Source of the DNA: Niallia endozanthoxylica
GTDB taxonomy: Bacteria; Bacillota; Bacilli; Bacillales; Cytobacillaceae
NCBI RefSeq assembly: GCF_008710145.1
Contig: NZ_VYKL01000014.1
Coordinates: forward strand, 62,001-126,000
Length of the DNA stretch: 64,000 nt
Direction: 5' to 3'
This document shows positions 8,600 through 16,902 of the stretch, piece after piece; positions within the stretch are counted from its first letter, which is position 1, and each line of letters begins with the position of its first letter. The translations under genes and the position numbers were made by a program. Below the pieces are notes generated by a model, which did no database searches, had not been told where the DNA came from, and saw nothing but the letters and a program-made list of their open reading frames with translations.

Positions 8600-9106
8600 A
8601 TGATTGAAAGCTATATTACGATTGAGGAAAAATTAGATATACGACGTGACCACTTTGCTTTGGAAGAGGGATATTTGAGCGTATCTGAGGAAGAATCTCC
8701 TTGGATTCCATTTCCAGGAAATGATAAAGTATGGATTCGTCATTTGTCCTTTGATGTCCGCAATAACTCAGCCGTTAATATCCTTCGCGTAGACGCCGGC
8801 GGTTCACTAGGCCGCCACCGTCACCGCGGTCCTGTCACAGGCTTTACCCTTGAAGGAAGCTGGTATTATGAAGAGTATGATTGGGTCGCCAAACCTGGAG
8901 ATTTCATCCGTGAAAGTCCAGGCAGAACCCACACCCTCATGTCTGATAATGGCATGAAAACCTTATTTCATTTAAATGGAGCCGAAGAATTCCTCGACGA
9001 CGAAGACCGCATTCTCTTCATTATAGATGTGTACTGGTTCATCGACCATTATATGAGCTACTGTGAAGAACATAATTTACCGATTAATCAGAAGTTGTTT
9101 CTGTGA
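8600..9106 (+). CDS. Cupin dioxygenase, 2,4'-dihydroxyacetophenone dioxygenase (DAD) family, second copy
   Basis: 168 residues and clearly paralogous to the cupin at 968-1516. Both have SPW(I/V)PF, HL(S/A)FDVRNN, a histidine cluster (here GRHRHRG), the (R/E)(S/T)PG-TH(T) motif (here ESPGRTHTL) and an almost identical tail (YWFIDHYMSYCEEHNLPIN). The His and Glu residues of the cupin iron site are present. AGGGGG lies before the ATG. It is co-transcribed with the NTF2-like gene and ends in a strong terminator. Likely reaction: oxidative C-C cleavage of an aryl hydroxyketone to an aromatic acid and formate. Two diverged copies under different promoters suggest different substrates. Confidence 0.85.
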   Translation: MIESYITIEEKLDIRRDHFALEEGYLSVSEEESPWIPFPGNDKVWIRHLSFDVRNNSAVNILRVDAGGSLGRHRHRGPVTGFTLEGSWYYEEYDWVAKPGDFIRESPGRTHTLMSDNGMKTLFHLNGAEEFLDDEDRILFIIDVYWFIDHYMSYCEEHNLPINQKLFL

Positions 9107-9132
9107 AAAGGATAGGTTATGCCTATATCACA

Positions 9133-9187
9133 GGGCTGGCTGTATTGCTTCCGCTGGAAGCAATACAGCCAGCCCCTCTTTATTCCC
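9133..9187 (+). terminator. Strong terminator after the NTF2-like/cupin operon
   Basis: A perfect 20-bp stem (9133-9152 with 9156-9175) with a three-base GCT loop, followed by a pyrimidine-rich CTCTTTATTCCCTTT tail. Confidence 0.9.
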
Positions 9188-9397
9188 TTTATGGTTTTCC
9201 TCTTAGTATATATTTCGGTAGAATCACATAATAACTACCTCCCCTCCTAATTCTAAATAGTGTAGACTCCCTTCATTATAAACTCACATTTTTCTAAAGA
9301 ATTTTTCATAAAAGAAGAGTCAGCGGAATAATCGAGGGCACTGAAAAAACTCCTAAATATTGTAAAAAGATATAATTATAGTATCAATTTCAAATGG

Positions 9398-9883
9398 ATG
9401 GATACTATGATACAAAATCAAGAATCAATGGTTTTTAGTAAATATATGGATCTTTATGCTTTAATTGTTCCAAATGATAATATGTTGCGTAAAATTAACG
9501 ATTTAGTGGACTTCTCTTTTGTTTATGACGAGCTTAAGGATAAATATTGCCATAATAATGGTCGACATGCTATCGACCCTATTCGCATGTTCAAATATTT
9601 ATTGTTAAAGACTATTTATGACCTATCCGATGTAGACATAGTTGAGCGTTCAAGATACGACATGTCTTTTAAATATTTTTTTCATATGGTCCCAGAGGAA
9701 CAGTTAAACCTGTTAAAAGAAACAGTCTCTGATGATATCGAACATTTACAGACTTCTAATGATAAGGATACAAAAGTAGGACATAAAACGGCCGATTCTT
9801 CATTTTTTGGCTATAAAACACATATTGCCATGAATGAAGAAAGAATCATTACTGCCGCGACTATTACTACAGGCGAAAAATAG
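9398..9883 (+). pseudogene. N-terminal part of IS1182-family transposase
   Basis: 161 codons from an ATG. The start matches the family N-terminal domain, for example RKINDLVDFSFVYDELKDKY and 'IDPIRMFKYLLLK'. After ELNLL-type helices it jumps to TADSSFFGYKTHIAMNEER, which in a full-length protein comes well after the missing stretch, and it ends at TAG. A large in-frame deletion has removed part of the DDE domain. Confidence 0.8.
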
Positions 9884-10007
9884 CGAATTAAAACACAGAC
9901 ACGGGTATAACGTGGCAAAATCCTCGGGTCTAGTTGGCATGGAATTGCAAGGTGCTATAGCTATTTTTACAGTAAACTTAAAAAGAATAGTAAAACTAAT
10001 CGACTAA
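9882..10007 (+). pseudogene. C-terminal part of the same transposase, shifted frame
   Basis: In the +1 frame relative to the upstream fragment the text reads KHRHGYNVAKSSGLVGMELQ, then GAIAIFTVNLKRIVKLID and TAA. This is the usual IS1182-family C-terminus. No start codon of its own; a remnant. Confidence 0.7.
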
Positions 10008-10036
10008 ACTAGAGGGACACAGACTCCAATTTACTT

Positions 10037-10076
10037 AAAAAAACGACTCAAAATTAACAGTTTGAGTCGTTTTTTT
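10037..10076. terminator. Bidirectional hairpin inside the IS right end
   Basis: AAAAAAACGACTCAAA pairs perfectly with TTTGAGTCGTTTTTTT across 8 bases. A U-tract forms on either strand. It probably insulates the element from outside transcription. Confidence 0.8.
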
Positions 10077-10173
10077 GTTATCACATTTTAAATCTCTCCA
10101 AAAACTCGGAAGATTTTCAGTGCCCTCCAGAGAACTGGCCTCTTTTTTAATACCGAATTTCCGCATTGTTTAC

Positions 10174-12093
10174 TTAGTTAAATTTCATCATCCCTAAGAA
10201 ACTGTATACTTGCACAGCCAAATGGGCATCAAAAAAGTCTTGGCTATTTGTAAAATCCAAATTACTGAGCTCCTGAATCCGTTTCATACGGTACCTAATT
10301 GCCCCCATAGAAATATTCAAATCGCGCGAAGTTTTTTGCATATTTCCTTGATTCTCAATAAAATAATAGAGCGTCTTTAATAATTCCGAATTATATTGCT
10401 CATCATAAGCCTTTATCTCATTTAATAACTCACAGGCATGGTTTTCAAGGTCAGCTAAATTCTCAGAACAGAAGATTTTCCCAATAAAACCGAGCTCACC
10501 GAAATAAATTACCCGCAAAGGACTTCTCTTTAGTTTCAAAATCTCAATGGCTTTTTCCGCTTCCTCAAATCCTTTTTTCAACGTTTTTATCTGTTTGCAA
10601 ATAGAACTAATTCCCAACATGATGTTAAAGTTCCTATATTTATTTGTGATGCCGTTTAGGAGTGTTTGGCCAAATTCATTTACCTCGAGCTTGGATCTTT
10701 TGATAATCTCATGAGGCATTAGAATGACAATTTGATTTAGCTTTGTTGACATAAGACAAGGTTGCCCTAAACTTTTCACGTGATGATCAATCATCTCAGA
10801 GATTTGTTTCTTTACTTTTATTAAATGTTCTTCATTGCCTTTATACTCAGCGGCGGTCTCTAAATGAAATAAGAACACATAATGTTCTTGCTTAAGGTTA
10901 TATCCTAAAATTTGTATACGATACATGATTTCTTCATTGTATGAACCTCTTATCAGTTCATTGAGAAATTCACCCTTTATTTGTTGTATCATTTCTATAG
11001 CTGTCCGTTCGTTTAATAGATAAATAGCACAAATTGTAGAGGCTCTCTCTAAGGAGATGTATTCCATTTCATCATACCTGCCAGCTTCTTTAAGGAAGGA
11101 TATGTACCCCAGAATCTCATTTTTTATGATAATAGGTGAGATAAGCCGTTCATGCAGCCAGCCGAACTGCTCGGGAACAGTCATATGAACCGTTCTTTTT
11201 TCATTTATTACTTGATTAATTTGTTTTCTCAAGGTTGGTTCATGATTCGGGAACTTAATAAGTTCTAATAAGTTATGCTTCTTATATCTTCCATACGATT
11301 CTAATATATTAAAATTTTTATCTTCTATTATCACAGTATGGTTTAATTCTTCTCCCAAAATTTTAACAACAGATTCCAATCCACCGCCTGCTAGTAGTAC
11401 TTTTGATAGTTTTTCATTAATCTTTAATGCTCTTTTAAAAATTTCTTTTTGTTTCTCAATTCGAAGAAAAGCGCGATCCAACTCCTGTGCTAGATTTTCC
11501 TCTTCATAATATTGCAATTCAGTGTCAATATCCGCTCCCCAATCTTCAATTGGTTTTCCGATCAATCGGCAACGTAAGTCACCCTTTCCTACACATTCAA
11601 TTTCCTTGAAAATTATTTTCCTGCCCAATTGAGCACTGACGTAACCTCCTGCAGTTCCAACAAGATTAAAACAAACCGGTTCATGATGATATCCAAAATT
11701 TTGAACATGTTGTTCTGCTTCAACAGAATCATACCAGTAGCACTCTGAATAATAGCCCTTTGTAGCAGGATCAAATATAAGTTCTTTGACCTCCACTGAA
11801 ACATACCCAGTCATTCCGTGTACATACCCCCCTGCGGAAAGCCATTCACTTTCCGAGTCAAAAGGAAACATTTCTTTTAAATGCTTTGCGACATTGATGC
11901 CATAACTCCATCCGTGCCGTAATAAAAATCCTTTTGCCCTGTCAATGCCTAACGAAGCGATGAGGTCTCTTCGTAATGTGCCATATGCATCCGCCTCCAT
12001 TAAAATCATCCTTTTGTTGTTTAAATGGATTCTTCCAGATTCAGGGTAGAATTTGATTATATCTTCTATATTCATTTGTGAGTTAGTAATCAT
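10174..12093 (-). CDS. Aromatic-sensing regulator: XylR_N + V4R sensor fused to PucR-type HTH, second copy
   Basis: 639 residues and collinear with the regulator at 5897-7765. It has the complete XylR_N region (KFYPESGRIHLNNKRMILME ... GTLRRDLIASLGIDRAKGF), then V4R with EPVCFNLVG and FKEIECVGKGDLRC, a coiled linker (EENLAQELDRAFLRIEKQKE), a GAF-like middle and the PucR-type C-terminus with QKTSRDLNISMGAIRYRMKR as the helix-turn-helix. The ATG has GAGGAG upstream. It follows the aldehyde dehydrogenase on the same strand across a hairpin. Expected role: effector-dependent activator of the neighbouring aromatic genes, sensing a phenolic or ketone compound. The effector and targets are inferred, not shown. 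Confidence 0.85.
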   Translation of the reverse strand: MITNSQMNIEDIIKFYPESGRIHLNNKRMILMEADAYGTLRRDLIASLGIDRAKGFLLRHGWSYGINVAKHLKEMFPFDSESEWLSAGGYVHGMTGYVSVEVKELIFDPATKGYYSECYWYDSVEAEQHVQNFGYHHEPVCFNLVGTAGGYVSAQLGRKIIFKEIECVGKGDLRCRLIGKPIEDWGADIDTELQYYEEENLAQELDRAFLRIEKQKEIFKRALKINEKLSKVLLAGGGLESVVKILGEELNHTVIIEDKNFNILESYGRYKKHNLLELIKFPNHEPTLRKQINQVINEKRTVHMTVPEQFGWLHERLISPIIIKNEILGYISFLKEAGRYDEMEYISLERASTICAIYLLNERTAIEMIQQIKGEFLNELIRGSYNEEIMYRIQILGYNLKQEHYVFLFHLETAAEYKGNEEHLIKVKKQISEMIDHHVKSLGQPCLMSTKLNQIVILMPHEIIKRSKLEVNEFGQTLLNGITNKYRNFNIMLGISSICKQIKTLKKGFEEAEKAIEILKLKRSPLRVIYFGELGFIGKIFCSENLADLENHACELLNEIKAYDEQYNSELLKTLYYFIENQGNMQKTSRDLNISMGAIRYRMKRIQELSNLDFTNSQDFFDAHLAVQVYSFLGMMKFN

Positions 12094-12143
12094 GTATTAC
12101 TCCTCTCATAGACATTAGTTATATAAATAAGTATTATAAGAGA

Positions 12144-12188
12144 GTATGAGAAAAGAGAGTATCCAACTGAATACTCTCATTCTCATAC
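12144..12188 (-). terminator. Nested hairpin between aldehyde dehydrogenase and regulator
   Basis: Two stacked perfect stems: outer GTATGAGA/TCTCATAC and inner GAGAGTAT/ATACTCTC, separated by 2-3 base bulges, with loop CCAACTGA. It lies 97 bases past the aldehyde dehydrogenase stop, but no clear T-tract follows, so it could also be an RNA-processing or attenuation structure in front of the regulator gene. Confidence 0.6.
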
Positions 12189-12284
12189 CGAATACCCCAT
12201 TTAATGTTTTTCTGAGTGATGAGGATATTTTTTTATGCTTAACATACAAACTATACGTCATTCATTTCCATTTAGTTTAGTAAA

Positions 12285-13766
12285 CTATTCTGGAATATAT
12301 GGCAGGTCTAAAACATTTGGAACGTTAATAACATGTGATTGAACATAAGCTAATAGCCCTTCGTCACCGTATTCACGACCAATGCCTGATTGTTTTACTC
12401 CCCCGAATGGGAACCTGACATCTAGACCCATAATGGCGGCTGTATTGATCATGGTTGTTCCTGCCTCTATGCGGCGCGCTACCCGGATAGCATGTTCTTC
12501 TTCTCCCCAGATTGAGCTTGTAAGACCATATATACTATTATTGACCAAGGAAATTACCTGTTCTTCATCATCATACGGAAGAATTGGTACCGCAGGACCA
12601 AACTGTTCTTCCACCACTATCCGTTCATGATAATCTGCATTTAATACCAATGCCGGCTGCATAAAATAACCCTTTTCAAAGACATCCTGTTCTAGGATCT
12701 TTCCGAGGGAAATAACCTCAGCACCACGGTTCTTAGCATCATCAAGTAAACCCTTAACAAAATTGAGCTGCGCAGGATTGTTCACCGGCCCCATCGTTGT
12801 TTCTTGCTTCAATGGGTCTCCTATACGGATCCACTTATTAGCTGCCTCGATATACTTTTCCACAAATTCATGATAAATCGAACGATGCACATACACCCGC
12901 TTTGCAATCATGCAAATTTGACCATTATTAAGGAAGTTGGCAATGACTAATCGGCGCATCGCTTGTTTGTCGTTCACATCAAATTCAGGAAGGAAAATAG
13001 CAGCATCGTTCCCACCTAATTCAAGTGTCAAATTCTTTATCGTATCAGCAGCAGATTTCATAATATGTTTGGCTGTTTCGGTACCGCCGGTAAAGGCAAT
13101 TTTAGCTACCTTCGGATTGGTGGTTAATTCCACACCCACATCTGATTCTCCATGTACCAGGTTAATGACACCCGGCGGAAACTCTTCAGCCAATATTTCG
13201 ATTGCCTGACTGACAGCAAGCGGGGCATACGGACTTGGCTTGAGCACCACTGTATTACCTGTTAATAGTGCCGGTGCTATTTTAATAGTGGAAAGTGAAA
13301 TAGGATAGTTCCACGGGAAAATAGCTGAGACTACTCCCATTGGATCATAAGTAATAATGGTTTTTCCATTTTCATGTTCCTGTACTTTTCCCTTTACAAC
13401 TTCCTTTACTCTATTGCATGCATGTTCCATCCACATAATCGATACAAAAAGTTCCCCTTGTGCATCATAGAGGGGTTTCCCATGTTCACGAGAAAGTAGT
13501 TCTGAAAGCTCAGGGCCTCTGTCCTTCAGCTTTTGGATGGCACGCTGCATCCGTTCAATCCGTTCATCTATCGATGTTCGTGCCCATGACTTGAATGCAT
13601 TTGAAGCTGCTTCAATCGCCGTTACTGCATCTTCCCTTGTATTGATTGGAGCATAACCCACAATCTCCTCAGGGTTTGTCGGATTCTCACGAGAATATTG
13701 TTTTTCAGTTTTCACTTTTTTCCCGTTTATGATGGATTGAACAACTATCAGTGTTTTATTTTCCAT
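12285..13766 (-). CDS. NAD(P)-dependent aldehyde dehydrogenase
   Basis: 493 residues, the usual length of the family. Visible landmarks: the FPWNYP cofactor loop, the FTGGTET Rossmann motif, the general base Glu in LTLELGGND, the catalytic Cys in NNGQICMI, and the C-terminal FPFGGVKQSGIGRE. It lies 31 bases after the TRAP permease and probably belongs to one operon with the TRAP genes and formaldehyde dehydrogenase. It would oxidise an aldehyde (aromatic, hydroxy- or semialdehyde) to the acid. The closest sub-family cannot be set by eye; succinate-semialdehyde- or lactaldehyde-like enzymes share these motifs. The ATG is preceded by GGAGGGAA. Confidence 0.9.
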   Translation of the reverse strand: MENKTLIVVQSIINGKKVKTEKQYSRENPTNPEEIVGYAPINTREDAVTAIEAASNAFKSWARTSIDERIERMQRAIQKLKDRGPELSELLSREHGKPLYDAQGELFVSIMWMEHACNRVKEVVKGKVQEHENGKTIITYDPMGVVSAIFPWNYPISLSTIKIAPALLTGNTVVLKPSPYAPLAVSQAIEILAEEFPPGVINLVHGESDVGVELTTNPKVAKIAFTGGTETAKHIMKSAADTIKNLTLELGGNDAAIFLPEFDVNDKQAMRRLVIANFLNNGQICMIAKRVYVHRSIYHEFVEKYIEAANKWIRIGDPLKQETTMGPVNNPAQLNFVKGLLDDAKNRGAEVISLGKILEQDVFEKGYFMQPALVLNADYHERIVVEEQFGPAVPILPYDDEEQVISLVNNSIYGLTSSIWGEEEHAIRVARRIEAGTTMINTAAIMGLDVRFPFGGVKQSGIGREYGDEGLLAYVQSHVINVPNVLDLPYIPE

Positions 13767-13797
13767 AGAATATTCCCTCCGTTATTCTATTTATTTA

Positions 13798-15072
13798 TTA
13801 ACCAAACAAACTAGGAATCCATAAAGTGACAGCTGGAATATAAGTAATAATGACTAGTGCGACAAGAGCGACTCCAATAAAGGGAATGAGTGTCCGAGAC
13901 AATCTCTCAATTTTGATATTACTCATGGATGAAGCGATAAATAATGCGGTTCCAACTGGAGGTGTGATTAAGCCAATGGTTAAGTTCACACAAAGGATAA
14001 TCCCAAACTGAATCGGATCAATTCCGAATTGCACGGCTACCGGTAATAATATTGGAACCAGGATAATCATGGCAGCCATTCCATCCAGGAACATCCCCAC
14101 AATTAAAAAGATAATATTGATTAATAACAAGAACACAAATGGGCTGTCAGAAATGGAAATTAGGAAGTCTGCCACCTGATTCGGTATTCTTTCAAAAGTC
14201 AAAATCCAGCTGAACAAGCTTGCCATAGCCACAATAAACGTAACAATGGCCGTATTCAGTGCTGTATTCATTAAAATTTTTGGTAATTCCTTCAGCTTCA
14301 ATTCTTTATAAAGCAGCCAGCCAATTAACATGGCAATCAAGGCGGCAACAGCAGCTGATTCGGTTGCTGTAAATACGCCTGACAAAATTCCGATTAGAAT
14401 GATGGCAGGAATACTTAATGCTGGAATGACATTCACAAAACTTTTCACAACTGTTTTAAAACTGGCTCTATCAGCTTTAGGAAATTTTTCTTTTTTCGAT
14501 ATAGCAGCAATTAAAAGGATAAGACCCCCACCAATTAAAAATCCAGGAATTATTCCACCCAAAAACATTTTGGCAATCGATGCCTCAGCTGTAACTCCAT
14601 AAATAATGAAAACAAGGCTTGGAGGAATGATGGGTCCCAACAATGCTGATGAAACCGTGAGTGCTGAGCTAAACTCCTTCTTATATCCTTCTTTTTCCAT
14701 GGCAGGTACCATCACCCTGCTCATCATAGCTGTTTGAGCATTAGCAGATCCTAAAATAGAGGCCAAGAACATATTTGCAACAACATTTACATAGGCTAAG
14801 CCTCCGCGGAAATGCCCCAGAATCACTTGACAAAAGGAAATCAGTCTTTTTGTGATACCGCCAGAATTCATCACTTCTCCGACAAAGATGAACAGCGGGA
14901 TCGCCAACATTCCAAAGTTTTGAATTCCCGAATAGACCCTATGGGAGGCTGACTCTAGTAAAAGCATATCGCCGCTGAACAAAATATAAAGAAGGGAACT
15001 GATTCCGAGCACATAGGCAATCGGAACACCTAGGAAAAGAAGAATGACAAACGACAGAAACATGATAAGCAA
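13798..15072 (-). CDS. dctM: TRAP transporter large permease (DctM-like)
   Basis: A 424-residue, very hydrophobic protein with about 12 membrane spans. It carries the family motif region 'GSANAQTAMMSRVMVPAMEK', a conserved 'ITPPVGTALFIAS' stretch and the re-entrant 'GPIIPPSLVFIIYG' segment, all typical of DctM. It starts at TTG 15072, two bases after the DctQ stop, with GGGGGG upstream; an ATG three codons later is the alternative. Together with DctQ and DctP it forms a sodium-driven uptake system for an organic acid. The context suggests an aromatic or hydroxy acid. Confidence 0.93.
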   Translation of the reverse strand: MLIMFLSFVILLFLGVPIAYVLGISSLLYILFSGDMLLLESASHRVYSGIQNFGMLAIPLFIFVGEVMNSGGITKRLISFCQVILGHFRGGLAYVNVVANMFLASILGSANAQTAMMSRVMVPAMEKEGYKKEFSSALTVSSALLGPIIPPSLVFIIYGVTAEASIAKMFLGGIIPGFLIGGGLILLIAAISKKEKFPKADRASFKTVVKSFVNVIPALSIPAIILIGILSGVFTATESAAVAALIAMLIGWLLYKELKLKELPKILMNTALNTAIVTFIVAMASLFSWILTFERIPNQVADFLISISDSPFVFLLLINIIFLIVGMFLDGMAAMIILVPILLPVAVQFGIDPIQFGIILCVNLTIGLITPPVGTALFIASSMSNIKIERLSRTLIPFIGVALVALVIITYIPAVTLWIPSLFG

Positions 15073-15073
15073 T

Positions 15074-15619
15074 TTACTCTACCCCCCATTCTTTTTCTAT
15101 ACTTTGCTGGTAATCAGCAACTGAGGTTGATGATTCAGTTTTTAATAATTGAATGATATTACTGATACAGAATATGATGGTAAGCAGCGTCGTTAACGGA
15201 ATAATGGAATATGGAATCCACATCGGAATCTGCAATGCTGATGATAAAGTACTTTGCACATTCGGTGCCGTGATCCAATTAAAACTATAATAAAACAACA
15301 TACAAGAGAAAAATAAGACGAATAGTTGGATAATGATCTGTACGGAAGTACTAACATGTCCTTTTAACCGCTCCAAAATGACTGTAATAGCAACCATGGA
15401 ACCCTGTTTGATACTTAGACTCGCACCTAGAAACGTAATCCATGCGAGTAGAAAAAGAGCTATTTCCGATGTACCTACGAGCTGAACTTTAAAAATCCGA
15501 AATAAGACAGCAATGTTCAGGTCGAGTATTAAAACCCCGACACTGACCTGAACAATGAAAATAACTATCTTTTCAAATATACGGCTGACGTATTCAATCC
15601 CATTAAGATATTTCATCAT
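15074..15619 (-). CDS. dctQ: TRAP transporter small permease (DctQ-like)
   Basis: 181 residues, four predicted membrane spans. The family segment 'AWITFLGASLSIKQGSMVAI' is typical of DctQ (W.T.LGA...G.H). GAGGTTCTGAC precedes the double ATG. It lies between the binding protein (35-base gap) and the large permease (1-base gap), the standard dctPQM order. Confidence 0.92.
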   Translation of the reverse strand: MMKYLNGIEYVSRIFEKIVIFIVQVSVGVLILDLNIAVLFRIFKVQLVGTSEIALFLLAWITFLGASLSIKQGSMVAITVILERLKGHVSTSVQIIIQLFVLFFSCMLFYYSFNWITAPNVQSTLSSALQIPMWIPYSIIPLTTLLTIIFCISNIIQLLKTESSTSVADYQQSIEKEWGVE

Positions 15620-15654
15620 GTCAGAACCTCTTTCTTTTTAATCCATTTCCAACA

Positions 15655-16668
15655 TTAATTGGAGTTGATTTCTTTTGCCTTCTCAACGAATGCCTTAATT
15701 TTTTCATCTTTGCTTGCATATTTTTTGATAAATTCTTCTTGTACTTTTTGTAACTCTGCATCCATTTTTATTTCTGTAAATTTAACTCCTTCTTCTTTCA
15801 TCGCTGCCATCGCTTCATCGGCTAATTCTTTATAAATAGAAATGTTTTGTTCAACCGCCACATTCATCGATTCTTCAACAATGGACTTCTCTTCATCTGA
15901 TAAGCTGTCCCAGAACTTATTGCTAGCAAGGATGGCAGAGTTAAAGGCCATATGATTAGTTGTCGTATAATTTTTTCCGATTTCATAAAACTTACCTGAT
16001 GACATCCCTGTAGATCCTGAATCGATTGTATTCACAACGCCTGTCTGGAAAGCACTGTAAAGCTCTGCAAAATCAACCGGAGTCGGGTTGGCCCCTAATG
16101 TCTCCCAAAAATCAACAATAGCGGGACTTGGAGTTACGCGAATATTAAGTCCTTTGAAATCATCAATACTTTCAATCAATTCTTTACTTGATAAAACATC
16201 ACGCATTTCAATCAAGAAATAACCAAGCGGATGTACACCTGCTTCTGTTAAAGTCTCAAATAGTGCCTTAGCTTCGTCTGTTTTTCCCATTTCATAAGTT
16301 TGTTCAGCATTATCAAATAAAAACGGCATAAACCAGGCATTGAAACTAGGAGAATGATTGGCTAATTCCCCTGAAATAATCGCAGCCATGTCTACAGAAC
16401 CGGATTTCAATTGGCTCATCGTTTCAGCATCGGTACCCAATGTATTGTTCGGATAGAGTTCAACAGCAATTTTCCCATCCGATTTTTTTTCCACTTCATC
16501 TTTAAAAATAAGAGCTGATTTATAGTGAATATGAGATTCGGCACCACTAAAGGCAAATTTAATCGTTTTTACACCATCCGAAGAAGTCTTGCTGCTGCCT
16601 CCCCCTCCACAGGCAGATACAATAAGCATAAGAAATACGGTTAATATGACTAATAATTTTCTTTTCAC
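15655..16668 (-). CDS. dctP: TRAP transporter substrate-binding lipoprotein (DctP-like)
   Basis: About 337 residues. A lipoprotein signal peptide with lipobox LIVSAC is followed by a Gly/Ser linker, so the mature protein is anchored outside the membrane. 'LKSGSVDMAAIISGELANHS' and 'LNIRVTPSPAIVDFWETLGA' with the substrate-anchoring Arg are typical of DctP proteins that bind a carboxylate. I prefer the GTG at 16668, which has GAGGTG 6-7 bases upstream; the GTG three codons earlier overlaps that ribosome site. The ligand is unknown; the neighbours point to an organic acid from aromatic metabolism. Confidence 0.9.
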   Translation of the reverse strand: MKRKLLVILTVFLMLIVSACGGGGSSKTSSDGVKTIKFAFSGAESHIHYKSALIFKDEVEKKSDGKIAVELYPNNTLGTDAETMSQLKSGSVDMAAIISGELANHSPSFNAWFMPFLFDNAEQTYEMGKTDEAKALFETLTEAGVHPLGYFLIEMRDVLSSKELIESIDDFKGLNIRVTPSPAIVDFWETLGANPTPVDFAELYSAFQTGVVNTIDSGSTGMSSGKFYEIGKNYTTTNHMAFNSAILASNKFWDSLSDEEKSIVEESMNVAVEQNISIYKELADEAMAAMKEEGVKFTEIKMDAELQKVQEEFIKKYASKDEKIKAFVEKAKEINSN

Positions 16669-16716
16669 TTTCTTCACCTCGATAAATTTATTTTTATTAC
16701 ATTCACTTTCGACTAT

Positions 16717-16848
16717 CTATATAACAATGTTGTATAGAATAATTTTGTTATCTTTTAATTCAACTGCCAATCCGCAGCCTGTCCCACAAGAGCTGCAAAT
16801 CGTTTTCGTTGTATGTAAAGATGTTTCTGTACTCAACTTTCGAACCAT
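16717..16848 (-). pseudogene. N-terminal stub of a molybdopterin formate dehydrogenase
   Basis: Directly after formaldehyde dehydrogenase, a 43-codon frame reads EMVRKLSTETSLHTTKTICS, then SCGTGCGLAVELKDNKI, then runs into an unrelated end and TAG. The C-x2-C-x3-C iron-sulphur pattern followed by 'GLAVELKDNKI' is the start of the catalytic subunit of formate dehydrogenases and related molybdopterin oxidoreductases. The fourth Cys and more than 95% of the protein are missing. The same frame stays open back to the formaldehyde dehydrogenase stop. I read it as the relic of a formate dehydrogenase that once completed formaldehyde oxidation to CO2. Confidence 0.55.
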
Positions 16849-16902
16849 TTCATCATTTTCCAAACGGGGAAATAAACTTTCCCCGTCAGGAAGTTTAAAA
16901 AG

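Larger units (their letters stand above)
9334..10127 (+). mobile_element. Internally deleted IS1182-type element with intact terminal repeats
   Basis: Perfect 14-bp terminal inverted repeats: GAGGGCACTGAAAA at 9334-9347 and its complement at 10114-10127. The 794-bp element holds the start and the end of a transposase but lacks the middle, including the catalytic core. A full IS1182-type element is usually about 1.6-1.9 kb. I see no clear target-site duplication. The inner hairpin at 10037-10076 is typical of the end of such elements. It could still be moved by a related transposase acting in trans. Confidence 0.8.

Noticed and set aside
9320-10140. Target-site duplication flanking the IS1182-type element
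   Set aside because: The bases outside the two terminal repeats (ATAATC on the left, CAGAGA on the right) do not match, so no duplication is claimed.
13798-16668. C4-dicarboxylate specificity of the TRAP system
   Set aside because: The dctPQM names describe the family only; the binding-protein ligand cannot be read from sequence and the neighbours suggest another acid.
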